Notes under the pieces: model-generated
The model's input: the letters and a program-made list of their open reading frames with translations, nothing else
Told to the model about the DNA's origin: nothing
Databases searched by the model: none
In this document: positions 1 through 6,841 of the stretch, piece by piece
How the letters are laid out: each line of letters begins with the position of its first letter
How positions within the stretch are numbered: the first letter of the stretch is position 1
Made by a program: the position numbers and the translations under genes
NCBI GenBank assembly: GCA_020852535.1
Contig: JADZAO010000014.1
Span: 1 to 21,605 of the forward strand
From: Paracoccaceae bacterium
GTDB taxonomy: Bacteria; Pseudomonadota; Alphaproteobacteria; Rhodobacterales; Rhodobacteraceae
DNA: 21,605 nt
Direction of reading: 5' to 3'

Positions 1-2
1 AA

Positions 3-1175
3 ATGGCAAAGGCAAAGTTTGAGCGGACGAAGCCGCATGTTAACATTGGCACGATTGGCCATGTTGACCACGGCAAGACGACGTTGACGGCAGCGATCAC
101 CAAGTATTTTGGTGAATTTCGTGCGTATGATCAGATTGACGGAGCGCCTGAGGAGCGTGCACGCGGGATTACGATTTCGACTGCGCATGTGGAGTATGAG
201 ACTGAGAAGCGTCATTACGCTCACGTTGATTGTCCTGGTCACGCTGACTACGTTAAGAACATGATTACTGGTGCTGCTCAGATGGACGGCGCGATTTTGG
301 TTTGCGCTGCATCTGACGGTCCGATGCCTCAGACGCGCGAGCATATTTTGCTTGGTCGTCAGGTCGGCATTCCTTACATGGTTTGCTATATGAACAAGGT
401 TGACCTTGTGGATGATGCGGAACTGATTGAGCTTGTGGAAATGGAGTTGCGCGAGTTGTTTTCGTCTTATGAGTATCCTGGCGACGACATTCCGATCATC
501 AAGGGTTCTGCGCACCAGGCTATGATTGGTGAGCGCAAGGACATTGGAGAGGATTCGATTCGCGCGCTGTTGGCTGCTGTTGATTCGTATATTCCGACTC
601 CTGCTCGTGCTATTGACCAGCCTTTTTTGATGCCGATTGAGGATGTGTTTTCGATTTCGGGCCGTGGCACTGTTGTTACTGGCCGTATTGAGCGTGGCGT
701 AATTAACGTTGGCGATGAGATTGAGATTGTTGGCATTCGGGAAACGAAGAAGTCGACCTGCACTGGTGTGGAAATGTTCCGCAAGCTTCTTGACCGTGGT
801 GAAGCTGGCGACAACGTTGGTGTTTTGCTGCGGGGCATTGAGCGTGAAGGTGTGGAGCGTGGTCAGGTTCTTTGCAAGCCGAAGTCTGTGAACCCGCACA
901 CCAAGTTTGAAGCTGAAGCTTACATTTTGACTAAGGAAGAAGGCGGGCGTCACACGCCGTTTTTTGCGAATTATCGTCCGCAGTTTTACTTCCGTACGAC
1001 TGACGTTACCGGTACCGTACAATTGCCTGCGGGCACTGAGATGGTGATGCCGGGGGATAACTTGAAGTTCAACGTTGAACTGATCGCTCCGATTGCAATG
1101 GAAGAAAAGCTGCGCTTTGCTATCCGTGAGGGCGGACGTACAGTCGGCGCAGGCGTCGTCTCTAAAATCATTTAG
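3..1175 (+). CDS. tuf: Elongation factor Tu
   Basis: EF-Tu is the cytoplasmic GTPase that delivers aminoacyl-tRNA to the ribosomal A site. The 390-residue protein is full length. The P-loop GHVDHGKT is at residues 19-26, switch I carries RGITIS at 54-59, DCPGHAD is at 76-82 with catalytic His80, and NKVD is at 131-134. Beta-barrel domains 2 and 3 follow and end in VSKII. The start codon lies two bases inside the window, so its ribosome-binding site and any upstream rpsG/fusA are not visible. Ile is written mostly ATT, and GTT and GCT are frequent, a more T-ending codon pattern than in rpsJ or rplB downstream. A perfect 11-bp hairpin follows the stop. Many proteobacteria carry a second tuf copy; that cannot be judged here. 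Confidence 0.99.
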   Translation: MAKAKFERTKPHVNIGTIGHVDHGKTTLTAAITKYFGEFRAYDQIDGAPEERARGITISTAHVEYETEKRHYAHVDCPGHADYVKNMITGAAQMDGAILVCAASDGPMPQTREHILLGRQVGIPYMVCYMNKVDLVDDAELIELVEMELRELFSSYEYPGDDIPIIKGSAHQAMIGERKDIGEDSIRALLAAVDSYIPTPARAIDQPFLMPIEDVFSISGRGTVVTGRIERGVINVGDEIEIVGIRETKKSTCTGVEMFRKLLDRGEAGDNVGVLLRGIEREGVERGQVLCKPKSVNPHTKFEAEAYILTKEEGGRHTPFFANYRPQFYFRTTDVTGTVQLPAGTEMVMPGDNLKFNVELIAPIAMEEKLRFAIREGGRTVGAGVVSKII

Positions 1176-1184
1176 TGATCACTG

Positions 1185-1212
1185 CCCGAAGCGCGACTCT
1201 ACGCGCTTCGGG
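1185..1212 (+). promoter_or_regulatory. Perfect 11-bp hairpin between tuf and rpsJ
   Basis: The arms CCCGAAGCGCG (1185-1195) and CGCGCTTCGGG (1202-1212) are perfect complements around a six-base loop, ACTCTA. The stem starts nine bases after the tuf stop. It is followed by AAACAAAG, not a T-run, so it does not look like a normal intrinsic terminator. It could be a processing site, a 3'-end stabiliser for tuf mRNA or part of the rpsJ leader. Confidence 0.7.
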
Positions 1213-1278
1213 AAACAAAGTAACCAGAACCTCTTGGGTAGGCTGTGGCCCACCTTATGTTCTAAGAAGGACTGAAAG

Positions 1279-1587
1279 ATGCAAGGCCAGACCATCCGCA
1301 TCCGATTGAAAGCCTTCGATTACCGCGTTCTGGATGCCAGCACGCAGGAAATCGTAAACACTGCCAAGCGGACCGGCGCGCAAGTGCGCGGCCCGATTCC
1401 GCTGCCAAACAAGATTGAGAAGTTCACGGTTCTCCGTGGTCCGCACATTGACAAGAAGTCACGTGATCAGTGGGAAATCCGCACGCATAAGCGTCTTCTC
1501 GACATCGTTGATCCTACCCCCCAGACCGTGGACGCGCTTATGAAGCTCGACCTTGCCGCTGGTGTGGATGTTGAGATCAAGGTTTGA
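1279..1587 (+). CDS. rpsJ: 30S ribosomal protein S10
   Basis: S10 is a small-subunit head protein and also the NusE antitermination partner of NusB. The 102-residue protein has the usual length. It carries the conserved IRIRLKAFDYRVLD near the N-terminus, GPIPLPNK in the middle and THKRLLDIVDPTPQTVDALMK (split across roughly residues 69-90) toward the end. The start ATG is preceded by AAGAAGGA. It opens the S10 cluster 103 bases after tuf, in a spacer that contains a strong hairpin. The stop is 13 bases before the rplC start chosen here. No unusual residues were seen. Confidence 0.99.
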   Translation: MQGQTIRIRLKAFDYRVLDASTQEIVNTAKRTGAQVRGPIPLPNKIEKFTVLRGPHIDKKSRDQWEIRTHKRLLDIVDPTPQTVDALMKLDLAAGVDVEIKV

Positions 1588-1600
1588 GGGGGGAATGACC

Positions 1601-2326
1601 ATGCGTTCTGGTGTTATCGCCAAGAAGCTGGGTATGACCCGGCTGTTCATGGAAAACGGCGCACAGGTTCCTGTGACAGTCCTCCAGCTCGATAATCTTC
1701 AAGTGGTCGCACAGCGTACCGCTGACAAGGATGGATACACCGCTGTTCAGCTCGGGGCAGGCGCTGCTAAGACTAAGCGTACCACAGCTGCCATGCGCGG
1801 TCATTTTGCTAAGGCTTCGGTTGCTCCCAAGCGCAAGATTGCTGAATTTAGGGTTTCGCCGGATAATTTGATCGAAGTTGGTGCTGAGATTACGGCTAAT
1901 CACTATCTTGCTGGCCAGTTTGTTGATATTGCTGGTACTTCGATTGGTAAGGGTTTTGCAGGTGCCATGAAGCGTCACAACTTTGGTGGTCTGCGTGCGT
2001 CGCACGGTGTGTCGGTCTCGCATCGTTCGCACGGTTCGACAGGCCAGTGTCAAGACCCAGGTAAAGTGTTCAAGGGTAAGAAAATGGCAGGTCATCTTGG
2101 TTCTGTCCGTACTACCACCCAGAACTTGCAAGTTGTCCGTACTGACGCTGACCGTGGTCTGATTATGGTTAAAGGCGCTGTTCCGGGCTCGCGCGGTGGT
2201 TGGGTTACCATTAGGGATGCGGTTAAGAAGGCTCCATTCGCTGATGCGCCGCGTCCGGCTGCGATACGTAGTGCAAACGTTGCGGCCCCTGTTGCCGAAG
2301 TTGTCGTCGAAGGGGGTGAAGTATGA
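1601..2326 (+). CDS. rplC: 50S ribosomal protein L3
   Basis: L3 is an early-assembly large-subunit protein whose extension reaches the peptidyl-transferase centre. The 241-residue product begins MRSGVIAKKLGMTRLF, the family N-terminus, and contains the diagnostic GFAGAMKRHNFGG and SHGVSVSHRSHGSTGQ segments in its centre. Two in-frame ATGs lie at 1595 and 1601. The G-rich Shine-Dalgarno (GAGGGGGG, 1586-1593) almost touches the first and sits seven to eight bases from the second, so 1601 is preferred. The stop overlaps the rplD start by four bases (ATGA), suggesting translational coupling. The C-terminal tail is Ala/Val/Glu-rich, as in relatives. The region around 1850-2010 uses many T-ending codons. 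Confidence 0.97.
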   Translation: MRSGVIAKKLGMTRLFMENGAQVPVTVLQLDNLQVVAQRTADKDGYTAVQLGAGAAKTKRTTAAMRGHFAKASVAPKRKIAEFRVSPDNLIEVGAEITANHYLAGQFVDIAGTSIGKGFAGAMKRHNFGGLRASHGVSVSHRSHGSTGQCQDPGKVFKGKKMAGHLGSVRTTTQNLQVVRTDADRGLIMVKGAVPGSRGGWVTIRDAVKKAPFADAPRPAAIRSANVAAPVAEVVVEGGEV

Positions 2327-2943
2327 AACTTGATGTAATCAAACTCGATGGCGGCAAAGCGGGTTCTATCGATTTGGATGAAGCACTGTTCGGCCTTGAG
2401 CCGCGTGCCGATATCTTGCACCGTGTGGTTCGCTGGCAGCGTGCCAAGTCGCAGGCAGGCACCCACTCGACGCTGACCCGTGCCGAAGTGTCCTACTCTA
2501 CTAAGAAGATCTATCGCCAGAAAGGCACTGGCGGCGCACGTCACGGTTCCAAGAAAGCTCCGATTTTCCGTCACGGTGGTGTTGTTAAGGGTCCGACCCC
2601 GCGGTCGCATGCCCATGATCTGCCGAAGAAGTTCCGTGCGCTTGGCCTTCGGCATGCGCTCTCGGCCAAGGCTAAAGCCGGCGAATTGGTAATTCTCGAT
2701 AGTCTTGCGCTGGCCGAGGCGAAAACCGGCGCGCTTGCAAAAACCTTAGAAAAACGTGGCTGGAAACGTGTTCTGGTCATTGATGGCGCCGATGTCGACG
2801 CGAACTTTGCACTCGCCGCCCGCAACATTGAAGGCGTAGACGTGTTGCCGACCATAGGTGCTAATGTCTATGACATCCTTAAGCGTGATACACTCGTGAT
2901 CACAAAAGCAGGTGTTGAAGCTTTGGAGGCTCGCCTGAAATGA
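2323..2943 (+). CDS. rplD: 50S ribosomal protein L4
   Basis: L4 lines the nascent-peptide exit tunnel. In E. coli it also represses its own operon by binding the S10 leader; nothing here shows whether that holds. The protein is 206 residues, the normal size. The basic tunnel loop (IYRQKGTGGARHGS, then APIFRHGGVVKGP) spans about residues 63-92, followed by the globular alpha/beta domain. It overlaps rplC upstream and rplW downstream by ATGA, so three genes form a tightly coupled block. No anomalies were seen. Confidence 0.99.
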   Translation: MKLDVIKLDGGKAGSIDLDEALFGLEPRADILHRVVRWQRAKSQAGTHSTLTRAEVSYSTKKIYRQKGTGGARHGSKKAPIFRHGGVVKGPTPRSHAHDLPKKFRALGLRHALSAKAKAGELVILDSLALAEAKTGALAKTLEKRGWKRVLVIDGADVDANFALAARNIEGVDVLPTIGANVYDILKRDTLVITKAGVEALEARLK

Positions 2944-3236
2944 GTGCGAAACCCGAACACTACGATCTGATCAAGAAGCCTATCATTACCGAAAAGGCCA
3001 CTATGGTCTCAGAAAATGGCGCGGTTGTCTTTCAAGTTTCGATGGATGCATCCAAGCCGATGATTAAGGAAGCCGTGGAAGCGATTTTCAGCGTCAAGGT
3101 GAAAGCGGTCAACACCGTCGTTACCAAAGGAAAAGCTAAGAAGTTCCGTGGTCGCGCAGGTGAACGTTCGGACAAGAAAAAAGCTTATGTTATGCTTGAA
3201 GAAGGCAACACTATCGACGTTGCCACGGGCCTCTGA
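2940..3236 (+). CDS. rplW: 50S ribosomal protein L23
   Basis: L23 sits at the exit of the peptide tunnel and is the docking site for trigger factor and SRP. It is 98 residues long. The family-defining start of the fold, IKKPIITEKA, is at about residues 11-20, and the basic hairpin KGKAKKFRGRAGER follows. The start codon overlaps the rplD stop by four bases. Unlike the usual tight rplW-rplB junction, a 171-base spacer with a terminator-like hairpin follows, so this gene may close the first transcription unit of the cluster. Confidence 0.99.
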   Translation: MSAKPEHYDLIKKPIITEKATMVSENGAVVFQVSMDASKPMIKEAVEAIFSVKVKAVNTVVTKGKAKKFRGRAGERSDKKKAYVMLEEGNTIDVATGL

Positions 3237-3252
3237 TAGAAGCTCACGAATC

Positions 3253-3286
3253 TTGCGGCCCCGGTATTCCGAGGTCGTGAATTTTT
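3253..3286 (+). terminator. Intrinsic-terminator-like hairpin after rplW
   Basis: Arms 3253-3264 (TTGCGGCCCCGG) and 3269-3280 (CCGAGGTCGTGA) pair around a TATT loop with one mismatch and three G-T wobbles. One A and then five T residues (3282-3286) follow. The stem starts 17 bases after the rplW stop. An alternative outer pairing, TCACGA (3244-3249) with TCGTGA (3275-3280), would share the right arm. The T-run is short and the stem imperfect, so it may act as an attenuator rather than a full stop. Confidence 0.55.
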
Positions 3287-3335
3287 GAAAAAAATGGCTT
3301 GTTTTACTGGGCTTCCAGCACGAGTCGTGGACTGA

Positions 3336-3382
3336 CTGATCGGGGATCTTCGGAGCCCTATAACTCGGGTCGTAAACGACCC
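3336..3382 (+). promoter_or_regulatory. Candidate rplB promoter with two inverted repeats
   Basis: A good -10 hexamer TATAAC (3359-3364) has a weak -35 CTGATC (3336-3341) 17 bases upstream. The spacer holds an inverted repeat GGGATC / GAGCCC (3343-3358) around TTCG. A second, perfect one, GGGTCG-TAAA-CGACCC (3367-3382), covers the expected start site near 3371. These could be operators, or a 5'-end hairpin of the rplB mRNA. Promoter identification is by eye only. Confidence 0.4.
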
Positions 3383-3407
3383 CTTTAGCTGACGGAAGAC
3401 AGAGAGC

Positions 3408-4244
3408 ATGGCACTCAAGTCGTATAAACCGACGACGCCTGGCCAGCGTGGGCTGGTTCTGATCGACCGTTCGGAGCTGTGGAAAGGACGTCCCGTAAAA
3501 TCCCTCACCGAGGGTTTGACCAAGACGGGCGGCCGGAACAACACCGGACGTATCACGATGTGGCACAAGGGCGGGGGCGCTAAGCGCCTTTATCGCGTCG
3601 TGGACTTTAAACGCCGAAAGTTCGATATTGCGGCGACCGTGGAACGGATCGAGTATGATCCAAATCGCACCGCATTTATTGCTCTGATCAAATACAACGA
3701 TGGCGAGTTGGCTTATATTCTAGCTCCGCAGCGTCTGGCGGTGGGCGATCAGGTGATAGCCGGTGCCAAGACTGACGTAAAACCTGGTAATGTTATGCCT
3801 TTCTCGGGCATGCCGATCGGTACAATCGTTCACAACGTTGAGTTAAAACCCGGTAAGGGCGGCCAGTTGGCCCGTGCTGCAGGCACCTATGCTCAGTTTG
3901 TAGGTCGTGACGGAGGCTATGCTCAGATTCGTCTTTCATCGGGTGAACTGCGAATGGTTCGTCAGGAGTGCATGGCTACCATCGGTGCCGTATCGAACCC
4001 TGATAATTCGAACCAGAACTTCGGTAAGGCTGGGCGCCGTCGCCATATGGGTATCCGTCCGACCGTTCGCGGTGTTGCGATGAACCCGATTGACCACCCG
4101 CATGGTGGTGGTGAAGGCCGGACCTCAGGCGGACGTCATCCTGTTACGCCATGGGGTAAGGGCACTAAGGGGAACAAGACCCGTTCGAATAAGAAGACAG
4201 ACAAGTATATTGTCCGTTCGCGTCACGCGAAGAAAGGGCGCTAA
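3408..4244 (+). CDS. rplB: 50S ribosomal protein L2
   Basis: L2 is a primary 23S rRNA binder needed for subunit association and peptidyl-transferase activity. The 278-residue protein begins MALKSYKPTTPGQRG and contains the OB-fold/SH3 core. Near its end is NPIDHPHGGGEG, with His230 corresponding to the functionally important His229 of E. coli. A basic C-terminal tail follows (SNKKTDKYIVRSRHAKKGR). A structured 171-base spacer precedes it. The Shine-Dalgarno is weak (GGAAGACAGAGAGC before ATG), so the leader hairpins could matter for expression. rpsS follows after three bases. Confidence 0.99.
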   Translation: MALKSYKPTTPGQRGLVLIDRSELWKGRPVKSLTEGLTKTGGRNNTGRITMWHKGGGAKRLYRVVDFKRRKFDIAATVERIEYDPNRTAFIALIKYNDGELAYILAPQRLAVGDQVIAGAKTDVKPGNVMPFSGMPIGTIVHNVELKPGKGGQLARAAGTYAQFVGRDGGYAQIRLSSGELRMVRQECMATIGAVSNPDNSNQNFGKAGRRRHMGIRPTVRGVAMNPIDHPHGGGEGRTSGGRHPVTPWGKGTKGNKTRSNKKTDKYIVRSRHAKKGR

Positions 4245-4247
4245 TTC

Positions 4248-4526
4248 ATGGCACGTTCTATTTGGAAGGGCCCGTTCGTCGATTCTTACGTTCTGAAAAA
4301 AGCCGAGAAATCGCGCGAATCCGGTAAGAACGAAGTGATCAAAATCTGGTCCCGTCGTTCGACGATTCTGCCGCAGTTCGTTGGTCTTACCTTTGGGGTC
4401 TACAACGGCAGGAAGCACATTCCCGTCTCGGTTACCGAAGAGATGATAGGTCAGAAGTTCGGTGAATATTCGCCGACCCGGACCTATTACGGTCACGCTG
4501 CCGATAAGAAAGCGAAACGGAAGTAA
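4248..4526 (+). CDS. rpsS: 30S ribosomal protein S19
   Basis: S19 is a 30S head protein that contacts S13 and the large subunit. The 92-residue protein has the standard N-terminus ARSIWKGPFVD, the central WSRRSTILPQFVG and the C-terminal FGEYSPTRTYYGH, so it is complete. It lies three bases after rplB and three before rplV, within a tight block. The ribosome-binding site (AAAGGG near 4233) lies inside the end of rplB. Confidence 0.99.
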   Translation: MARSIWKGPFVDSYVLKKAEKSRESGKNEVIKIWSRRSTILPQFVGLTFGVYNGRKHIPVSVTEEMIGQKFGEYSPTRTYYGHAADKKAKRK

Positions 4527-4529
4527 GCC

Positions 4530-4910
4530 ATGGCAAACGAAAAGAATCCGCGCCGCGTGGCCGATAACGAAGCAATGGCGATTTTGCGCATGCTACGTAC
4601 CTCTCCGCAGAAGCTAAATCTCGTTGCAGCGATGATCCGCGGCAAGAATGTCAACAAGGCTCTGGCTGACCTCACCTTTTCGAAGCGTCGTATTGCTGGT
4701 GACGTAAAAAAGTGTCTTCAGTCGGCGATTGCCAATGCTGAAAACAACCACGGTCTCGACGTCGACAACTTGGTTGTCGCAGAAGCATGGGTCGGCAAAA
4801 ACTTGGTGATGAAGCGTGGCCGTCCGCGGGCACGTGGCCGCTTTGGCAAGATCATGAAACCGTTCAGCGAAATCACCATCAAGGTGCGTCAAACCGGGGA
4901 GACTGTATAA
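4530..4910 (+). CDS. rplV: 50S ribosomal protein L22
   Basis: L22 has a globular domain on the ribosome surface and a long beta-hairpin that lines the exit tunnel, where macrolide-resistance changes are known in other bacteria. The protein is 126 residues. LRTSPQKLNLVAAMIRGK is near the N-terminus, and the hairpin tip region contains KRGRPRARGRFG toward the end. Both are conserved, with no deletion in the hairpin. The stop overlaps the rpsC start by one base (TAATG). Confidence 0.99.
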   Translation: MANEKNPRRVADNEAMAILRMLRTSPQKLNLVAAMIRGKNVNKALADLTFSKRRIAGDVKKCLQSAIANAENNHGLDVDNLVVAEAWVGKNLVMKRGRPRARGRFGKIMKPFSEITIKVRQTGETV

Positions 4911-5626
4911 TGGGTCAGAAGGTCAACCCGATAGGGATGCGTCTTCAGGTCAACCGGACTTGGGATAGTCGCTGGTTTGCCGAGTCGAAAGACTACGGTA
5001 ACCTTCTGTTTGAAGACCTCAAGATGCGTGAATTCATCCACAAGGAATGCAAACAGGCTGGTATAAGTCGTGTGATCATTGAGCGTCCGCACAAGAAGTG
5101 CCGTGTTACCATTCACTCTGCGCGTCCGGGCGTTATAATTGGTAAAAAAGGCGCCGACATCGAAACGCTGCGCAAGAAACTTGCAGCCTTCACGAAGTCG
5201 GATATGCACCTAAATATCGTCGAAATACGCAAGCCAGAAGCCGACGCTCAGTTGGTTGCCGAATCGATCGCTCAGCAGATGGAGCGTCGCGTTTCTTTCC
5301 GCCGCGCCATGAAACGTGGTGTGCAGGGTGCGATGCGCATGGGATCCCTCGGCATACGTGTGAACGTTGCAGGTCGTCTGGGTGGCGCTGAAATCGCTCG
5401 TACTGAATGGTATCGTGAAGGCCGCGTTCCGCTACACACTCTTCGTGCTGATATTGACTATGCGCTGTCCGAAGCTGTGACGCCTTATGGCATCATCGGC
5501 GTCAAAGTGTGGATATTCAAAGGGGAAATCCTTGAGCACGATCCGCAGGCACATGATCGCCGCTACACTGATGCGCAAGAGGGCGCTGCTCCTCGCGCTC
5601 CACGTCGTGATCGCGAACGCTCGTAA
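4910..5626 (+). CDS. rpsC: 30S ribosomal protein S3
   Basis: S3 forms part of the mRNA entry channel with S4 and S5. The 238-residue protein begins MGQKVNPIGMRLQ, the family start; the reading frame stays open upstream inside rplV, but that stretch has no family similarity. The type-2 KH domain carries its GxxG loop as GKKG at residues 78-81. The C-terminal domain contains RTEWYREGRVPLHTLRADI (about residues 164-182). The short charged tail ends RRDRERS. The start overlaps the rplV stop by one base with GGGGA upstream; rplP follows after 12 bases. Confidence 0.99.
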   Translation: MGQKVNPIGMRLQVNRTWDSRWFAESKDYGNLLFEDLKMREFIHKECKQAGISRVIIERPHKKCRVTIHSARPGVIIGKKGADIETLRKKLAAFTKSDMHLNIVEIRKPEADAQLVAESIAQQMERRVSFRRAMKRGVQGAMRMGSLGIRVNVAGRLGGAEIARTEWYREGRVPLHTLRADIDYALSEAVTPYGIIGVKVWIFKGEILEHDPQAHDRRYTDAQEGAAPRAPRRDRERS

Positions 5627-5638
5627 GGGATAAGAAAG

Positions 5639-6052
5639 ATGCTGCAACCGAAACGGACCAAGTTCCGCAAACAGCACAAAGGCCGTATCCATGGCGAAGC
5701 GAAGGGCGGCTTCTTGCTGAACTTTGGCTCCTTTGCGCTTAAAGCTACTGAGCCTGAGCGTGTGACCGCGCGGCAGATCGAAGCGGCTCGCCGCGCGATC
5801 ACTCGCCACATGAAACGTCAGGGTCGCGTCTGGATCCGGATTTTTCCGGATGTTCCGGTTTCGTCGAAGCCTACCGAAGTCCGTATGGGTAAAGGTAAAG
5901 GTTCGGTTGACTACTGGGCAGCCAAGGTGAAGCCAGGCCGTATCATGTTCGAGATCGACGGTGTGTCCGAAGTGATCGCACGTGAGGCTCTGCGTCTGGG
6001 TGCGATGAAGCTTCCGGTTATGACACGCGTCGTCGCCCGCGAAGATTGGTAA
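5639..6052 (+). CDS. rplP: 50S ribosomal protein L16
   Basis: L16 helps organise the A-site region of the large subunit. The protein is 137 residues, standard length. It starts MLQPKRTKFRKQHKGR, has GFLLNFGSFALKA early, and RMGKGKG at residues 82-88, where Arg82 corresponds to the Arg81 that is hydroxylated in E. coli. In the classic arrangement rpmC follows directly. Here a small hairpin, a clear intrinsic terminator and over 550 bases of non-coding DNA follow, making rplP the likely last gene of its transcription unit. Confidence 0.99.
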   Translation: MLQPKRTKFRKQHKGRIHGEAKGGFLLNFGSFALKATEPERVTARQIEAARRAITRHMKRQGRVWIRIFPDVPVSSKPTEVRMGKGKGSVDYWAAKVKPGRIMFEIDGVSEVIAREALRLGAMKLPVMTRVVAREDW

Positions 6053-6096
6053 GCGTGGTGGTGGGTGTAAAACACCCAGCCTACGGAGAAAAACAG

Positions 6097-6124
6097 ACCC
6101 CTGCTGAAAACGGTGGGGGTTTTT
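6097..6124 (+). terminator. Intrinsic terminator after rplP
   Basis: The arms ACCCCTGCTG (6097-6106) and CGGTGGGGGT (6111-6120) pair over ten positions, including three G-T wobbles, around an AAAA loop. The pairing runs straight into a T-run (6120-6124) and then GCTTT. It lies 45 bases after the rplP stop. This is a textbook layout inside a cluster that is often co-transcribed. Confidence 0.8.
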
Positions 6125-6483
6125 GCTTTATGAAAGAGGCTGGATTTTGGTTAGTTCTACGTTAGTTTAGAACGTGCCTTCCGCCGGAGACCTTTAGGCT
6201 CGATGTGCCCACTAGGCGTAGCAGGGCGTTTTATCAGGTAGTCGTGTGGACTAGATCAGTATAGCCAGCGGTTGCGTGCTCTATTAGAGCTGCAGATATA
6301 AAATTATTTGTTCTGATCGCGGCTAGCTTGCAATAAAATTGAGGTATTGGATATCTTTAGGTCCATTAGAAAAAGCAGAATAAACTTTATTGGCGTATGC
6401 CTTGCAGAGCATCTAACGGGGTAATGTGGCCTCAGATTTGCCTTTTGAAGCGATCAATGCACAGTGCCTTGTAAAACTAGCAC

Positions 6484-6512
6484 TTGCCCTCTGCTCGACG
6501 CTCCCCTATAGG
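6484..6512 (+). promoter_or_regulatory. Candidate promoter for rpmC-rpmD
   Basis: TTGCCC (6484-6489) and TATAGG (6507-6512) are separated by 17 bases. The -10 is embedded in the palindrome CCCCTATAGGGG (6503-6514). The predicted start is near 6519, giving a leader of about 110 bases. The same -10 hexamer with the same spacing appears upstream of rarA. By eye only. Confidence 0.4.
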
Positions 6513-6574
6513 GGCCCATCCAGCGGTTCTGTGGTGACGTAGAATCGTCAGTTTATTGTTGATCCACTAGGTTC

Positions 6575-6598
6575 AGGGTAACCCTTTGACAAAAAGGG
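6575..6598 (+). promoter_or_regulatory. Alternative hairpins in the rpmC leader
   Basis: AGGGT-A-ACCCT (6575-6585) and CCCTTT-GACAA-AAAGGG (6582-6598) share the CCCT segment, so only one can form at a time. The second ends about 20 bases before the Shine-Dalgarno (AAGGA, 6617-6621). This layout could let folding affect rpmC expression. No ligand or protein partner is known from the sequence. Confidence 0.4.
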
Positions 6599-6628
6599 GC
6601 CCTCTGGTGATTGAAAAAGGAAATGGCC

Positions 6629-6829
6629 GTGAAAGCCGAAGAACTGCGGGGTAAGTCCCCAGATCATTTGCGCGACAACCTTGCCGCGTTGAAGAAAGAA
6701 GCGTTCAACTTAAGGTTTCAGCAGGCCACCGGTCAGCTTGAAAATAGCGCCCGCATGAATGCTATCCGCAAGGATGTGGCGCGCATTAAGACTGTGTTGA
6801 ACCAAAAAGCCGCTGAAGTAGCGAAGTAA
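6629..6829 (+). CDS. rpmC: 50S ribosomal protein L29
   Basis: L29 is a small coiled-coil large-subunit protein next to the tunnel exit, beside L23. With a GTG start at 6629 the product is 66 residues beginning (M)KAEELRGKSPDHLRDNL, matching the family. In-frame TTG at 6611 and ATG at 6623 are possible, but AAGGA (6617-6621) is seven bases from the GTG and almost touches the ATG. The conserved NLRFQQATGQLENSARM segment is present. It opens the second block of the cluster after a terminator and long gap; rpsQ follows after 12 bases. Confidence 0.93.
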   Translation: MKAEELRGKSPDHLRDNLAALKKEAFNLRFQQATGQLENSARMNAIRKDVARIKTVLNQKAAEVAK

Positions 6830-6841
6830 GAGGATCACATT

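Larger units (their letters stand above)
6053..6628 (+). other. Long non-coding gap between rplP and rpmC
   Basis: This 576-base stretch holds no convincing ORF on either strand. It begins with a 7-bp hairpin (6062-6078, TGGGTGT/ACACCCA) and the terminator at 6097-6124. It contains inverted repeats GTTCTA/TAGAAC (6154-6173) and GCTCTA-T-TAGAGC (6278-6290), the palindrome CCCCTATAGGGG (6503-6514), two copies of CCACTAGG (6209-6216 and 6564-6571), a promoter candidate and a hairpin just before rpmC. The middle (about 6290-6400) is AT-rich. It may be the remains of a lost gene, an unrecognised RNA or only a long leader. Confidence 0.8.

Noticed and set aside
1234..1261. TTGGGT and TATGTT as an rpsJ promoter
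   Set aside because: The start site would fall in or next to the Shine-Dalgarno, leaving almost no leader.
1577..2131. 184-codon open frame on the - strand opposite rplC
   Set aside because: It mirrors a strongly conserved ribosomal gene, resembles no known protein and has no ribosome-binding context.
2092..2655. 187-codon - strand frame opposite rplC and rplD
   Set aside because: Entirely antisense to conserved coding sequence with no family resemblance.
3009..3566. 185-codon - strand frame spanning the rplW-rplB spacer
   Set aside because: Mostly antisense to rplW and rplB; composition looks like a shadow, and the spacer is better explained by hairpins and a promoter.
4787..4909. N-terminal extension of S3 inside rplV
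   Set aside because: MGQKVNPIG at 4910 is the family start with a TAATG junction; the extension has no similarity to S3.
6347..6424. 25-codon TTG-started ORF in the rplP-rpmC gap
   Set aside because: GAGGT lies too close to the TTG, no family resemblance, and an ORF of this size is expected by chance.
6586..6614. Perfect TTGACA (6586-6591) as a -35 for rpmC
   Set aside because: The matching -10 position (GATTGA near 6609) is poor and would start transcription almost at the start codon; the hexamer is better explained as part of the hairpin 6582-6598.
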